This document shows, in pieces, positions 61,897-64,000 of a stretch of 64,000 nt of DNA. A model generated the notes under the pieces. It did no database searches. It was given only the letters and a program-made list of their open reading frames with translations, and had not been told where the DNA came from. The DNA is from Mucilaginibacter sp. UBA5151 (GTDB lineage Bacteria; Bacteroidota; Bacteroidia; Sphingobacteriales; Sphingobacteriaceae), in the NCBI GenBank assembly GCA_002413785.1, contig DHXR01000046.1, positions 53,044 to 117,043 on the forward strand, written 5' to 3'. How positions within the stretch are numbered: position 1 is the first letter of the stretch; the number at the start of each line of letters is the position of its first letter. The position numbers were made by a program, and so were the translations under genes.

Positions 61897-62764
61897 CATT
61901 CAGCAATTGTTCTTTTATTTTTTCCAGTTCTTCTTTCATGCCTACAACCAGTTTCTGGATAGTGGCATCATTTGCTTTTGAGCCGAGTGTATTTACTTCA
62001 CGGCCAATTTCCTGCGAAATGAAACCCAGCTTTTTACCGTTGGCGTCTGCATTTTTCAGGGTTTCAATAAAATATTCACAATGTGTTCTTAAACGGATCT
62101 TTTCTTCTGTAATATCCAGTTTATCGATAAAATAGATCAGCTCCTGCTCAAAGCGGTTCTGGTCAATTGCCTCACGGCCAACGGCGTCACTTAAAAATTG
62201 GTTAAGGCGTTCCCTTATCAACGGGACGCGCTTAGGTTCTTCAATTTCAACAAGCTCAAGGTTTTTTAATATAATGCCGATGCGGTATTTTACATCCTGC
62301 TCAAGTACATTGCCTTCATCAGACCTGAATTGCTGAAAAGCTGCTAATGCCTGTTGAAATGTTTTTTCGGCAATTTTCCATTCTTCTTCCGATACGGTTT
62401 CCTCATCGTATTTTACAACTTCGGGCAAACCAAGGGCAAGTTCAAGCAGATTACCCGTTGTTTCATCAAGATCAAAACTAACGGATTTTAATTGTTCATA
62501 ATAGTGTTTAAGCAGGTCTTTATCAATGCCGGCGGCATTTGCGGTTGTATTTGCTTTTTCGACAGTGATAGAAAGGCTTACTTTGCCCCTTTCAATTTGT
62601 TTATTGCATTCTGTACGCAGCTGGAACTCTTTTTCTGTAAAAGATTTTGGCAGACGAAGCGACAGTTCAAGAAATTTACTGTTAAGGGATTTTATCTCAA
62701 CGGTGTATTTTGTATTGCCCGAGTCAAAACTGGCAATTCCATAACCGGTCATGGATTTTATCAT
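61889..62764 (-). CDS. YicC/YloC-family endoribonuclease
   Basis: A 291-aa protein with the YicC family start MIKSMTGYGIASFDSG and the C-terminal SQEIGREVNTLGSKANDATIQKLVVGMKEELEKIKEQLLNV, the conserved helical end. Family members are RNases that act on small RNAs. ATG 62764 is chosen; a TATCTTTG -7 element ends 3 nt upstream, so the mRNA is probably leaderless. It is first gene of the gmk-nadD operon. Confidence 0.93.
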   Translation of the reverse strand: MIKSMTGYGIASFDSGNTKYTVEIKSLNSKFLELSLRLPKSFTEKEFQLRTECNKQIERGKVSLSITVEKANTTANAAGIDKDLLKHYYEQLKSVSFDLDETTGNLLELALGLPEVVKYDEETVSEEEWKIAEKTFQQALAAFQQFRSDEGNVLEQDVKYRIGIILKNLELVEIEEPKRVPLIRERLNQFLSDAVGREAIDQNRFEQELIYFIDKLDITEEKIRLRTHCEYFIETLKNADANGKKLGFISQEIGREVNTLGSKANDATIQKLVVGMKEELEKIKEQLLNVL

Positions 62765-62767
62765 GCG

Positions 62768-62775
62768 CAAAGATA
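62768..62775 (-). promoter_or_regulatory. -7 element for yicC (TATCTTTG)
   Basis: TATCTTTG on the minus strand matches TAnnTTTG and ends 3 nt before the ATG. The -33 region would lie in the word array upstream. Confidence 0.55.
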
Positions 62776-62781
62776 ATGTTT

Positions 62782-62923
62782 TAGTGATTAGAGGTTAGAG
62801 GTCAGAGATCAGTTTTTTGCTATATCTTAGTTTTATAGTACATTTTTATTACAAATGATCGAAAAACCTACTAAACGTCAGATTCAAGTTTAACTAATCT
62901 CTAACCTCCAATCACTAACCTCT
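62782..62923. repeat. Word-array hairpin (GTGATTAGAGGTTAGAGG type)
   Basis: AGTGATTAGAGGTTAGAGGT and CAGAGATCAG (62782-62812) pair with CTAATCTCTAACCTCCAATC and ACTAACCTCTCC (62892-62925). It lies between the divergent yicC and CarboxypepD-reg genes. Confidence 0.75.
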
Positions 62924-62984
62924 CCACTTTAACATTTTTTTACACTTGCTTTCAAATACAATATTTAAGTTTACACGCTAAATT

Positions 62985-63752
62985 ATGTTAATGCGATCCC
63001 GGTATTTTTTTCTATTGATCTTCTTTTTCTGCCTTTCATTAAAGGTATCCGGGCAAAAAGCACTCGTAATACACGGGGTAGTCTCAAAAAAACTCAGCGG
63101 TGAGCGAATTTCACAGGTACTGATCAGAAATTTAAGGTCCAAAGACCTGATGATGAGTGACGAACTGGGTTGGTTTACCGTTAATGCTGCCATTGGCGAT
63201 ACCCTTCTTTTTACTAAAACCGAATATACAGACCAGAAAATCGTAATCATCAATGGAAGCGACATGCCTGTTTATATGCAGCCTGTGATACAGCTGGCAA
63301 CGGTTACAATAAAAGGGGAAACAAAGAAACAGGAAATAAACGATGTAATGGCCGACTATAGGAAACAAGGCACCTTTTATGATGGCAAACCCCCTGTTTT
63401 ATCATTTCTATCGTCCCCTTTGACCGGTTTATATGAACTTTTTGGGACAACACCAGGTCAGGCCAAACGGTTTAAAGCCTATTCAAAAAATGAACTTGAA
63501 TACGCCGAGGTGAAAAGAAGATATACTGTAACACTGGTTAAAAGGGTAACCAGTGCCCCCGATACCGTTGCGAAAAAATTTATGGAGTATTACACACCAA
63601 CATACGAGGATCTGAAAGCGATGAGCGACTATGATCTGATTAAAGAGATTAAAAAGTCATATCAATATTATGATGAGAATAAAAACTCGCTTGATCTGGA
63701 GCACTTAAACGCACCGGTGCTTGAAAAAAAGGAAGAAAAACAAAAACCTTAG
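62985..63752 (+). CDS. Exported CarboxypepD-reg-like domain protein
   Basis: A 255-aa protein with a signal peptide (1-23, ending KVSGQ), then a carboxypeptidase-regulatory-like beta-sandwich (HGVVSKKLSGERISQVLIRNL, DELGWFTVNAAIGDTLLFTKTEYTDQKIVI), as in many Bacteroidota envelope proteins. The remaining ~150 residues (KGETKKQEINDVMADYRKQG, SSPLTGLYELFG) match an uncharacterised family often next to outer-membrane genes. Function unknown. Confidence 0.82.
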   Translation: MLMRSRYFFLLIFFFCLSLKVSGQKALVIHGVVSKKLSGERISQVLIRNLRSKDLMMSDELGWFTVNAAIGDTLLFTKTEYTDQKIVIINGSDMPVYMQPVIQLATVTIKGETKKQEINDVMADYRKQGTFYDGKPPVLSFLSSPLTGLYELFGTTPGQAKRFKAYSKNELEYAEVKRRYTVTLVKRVTSAPDTVAKKFMEYYTPTYEDLKAMSDYDLIKEIKKSYQYYDENKNSLDLEHLNAPVLEKKEEKQKP

Positions 63753-63810
63753 CTCATTTATCCACTATTGTGGCTCTATACCGCTTTGTATGGGTAAGCG
63801 TTTAATTATA

Positions 63811-63981
63811 GAGCCTTCGGCTCGAAATATTTTGTAGCAACGGGTTTTAACCCGTTGTTACATGAATTCAACATTTGGAGTGCTGGTAGGCACGATCCAT
63901 ATTAGCTTTCTATTTATATGGGTCGAACCTACGGTTCTTAATGTTTTTCTTCTTACCTTTTCAACGGATTAAAATCCGTTG
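63811..63981. repeat. REP-like palindromes at the window end
   Basis: GAGCC-TTC-GGCTC (63811-63823), CAACGGGTTTTAACCCGTTG (63838-63857) and CAACGGATTAAAATCCGTTG (63962-63981) are palindromes. The last two are variants of each other in direct order 124 bp apart, both flanked by TAGCA/GCTA-like bases. There is no gene between 63753 and 64000. Confidence 0.65.
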
Positions 63982-64000
63982 CTATAATATTTATCGAGGC

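Overview
The window is chromosomal DNA of a Bacteroidota bacterium, most likely a Sphingobacteriaceae member close to Mucilaginibacter or Pedobacter. This rests on several things: promoters that fit the Bacteroidota -7 element TAnnTTTG, a type IX secretion (T9SS) cargo protein with a C-terminal sorting tail, a DUF4038 glycoside hydrolase, and housekeeping proteins of Sphingobacteriaceae type. There are no rRNA or tRNA genes, no CRISPR array, no prophage and no intact insertion sequence.

Layout. 1-7.3 kb: HAD nucleotidase (partial), lactonase, RluB-type pseudouridine synthase with a long repetitive tail, lytic transglycosylase, uvrA. 7.7-16.6 kb: a fatty-acid start cluster (yceD-rpmF-plsX-fabH-fabH-accB-accC) with a recent fabH duplication, then tatC, rpiB and lutB. 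16.6-19.3 kb: glgC-glgA. 19.7-21.6 kb: transposase remnant, DUF892 protein, and a miniature inverted-repeat element with a clear target duplication. 21.6-32.1 kb: hemH, ispH, glycosyltransferase, prfA, DUF4038 hydrolase, lpdA, Rpn-type nuclease, msrA. 32.5-36.2 kb: a 1071-aa T9SS surface protein, a vestigial second sorting tail, and a small PID-CTERM-like protein. 36.3-47.7 kb: response regulator, polA, DNA repair genes (tag, an alkyltransferase-like protein), trmB, phosphatase, S1/P1 nuclease, fumC. 48.2-50.9 kb: a type IIS (AlwI-like) restriction-modification pair. 51.6-63.8 kb: TPR protein, serine hydrolase, YbaB, metal-dependent hydrolase, moxR-surA, rdgB, nadD, a 23S-IVP-type protein, gmk, yicC and a secreted CarboxypepD-reg protein.

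The genes are mostly ordinary. The unusual content is intergenic. (1) About twenty 'word arrays' occur: degenerate iterations of an 8-15 nt word followed by the complementary iteration, forming long imperfect hairpins. The word differs between loci while the architecture is kept. Several run into coding sequence, supplying the whole signal peptide of one lipoprotein and the N-terminus of Tag, and one pair flanks a 23S-IVP-type gene. (2) A repeated locus has a matching putative promoter (TTGC, 20 nt, T/CATATTTG). In one copy it is followed by four 26-bp palindromes at exactly 42-bp spacing; the other copy, 4.6 kb away, has one degenerate palindrome. (3) There are at least two families of miniature inverted-repeat elements, plus REP-like palindromes near gene ends. 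These three groups are the best candidates for undescribed biology here.
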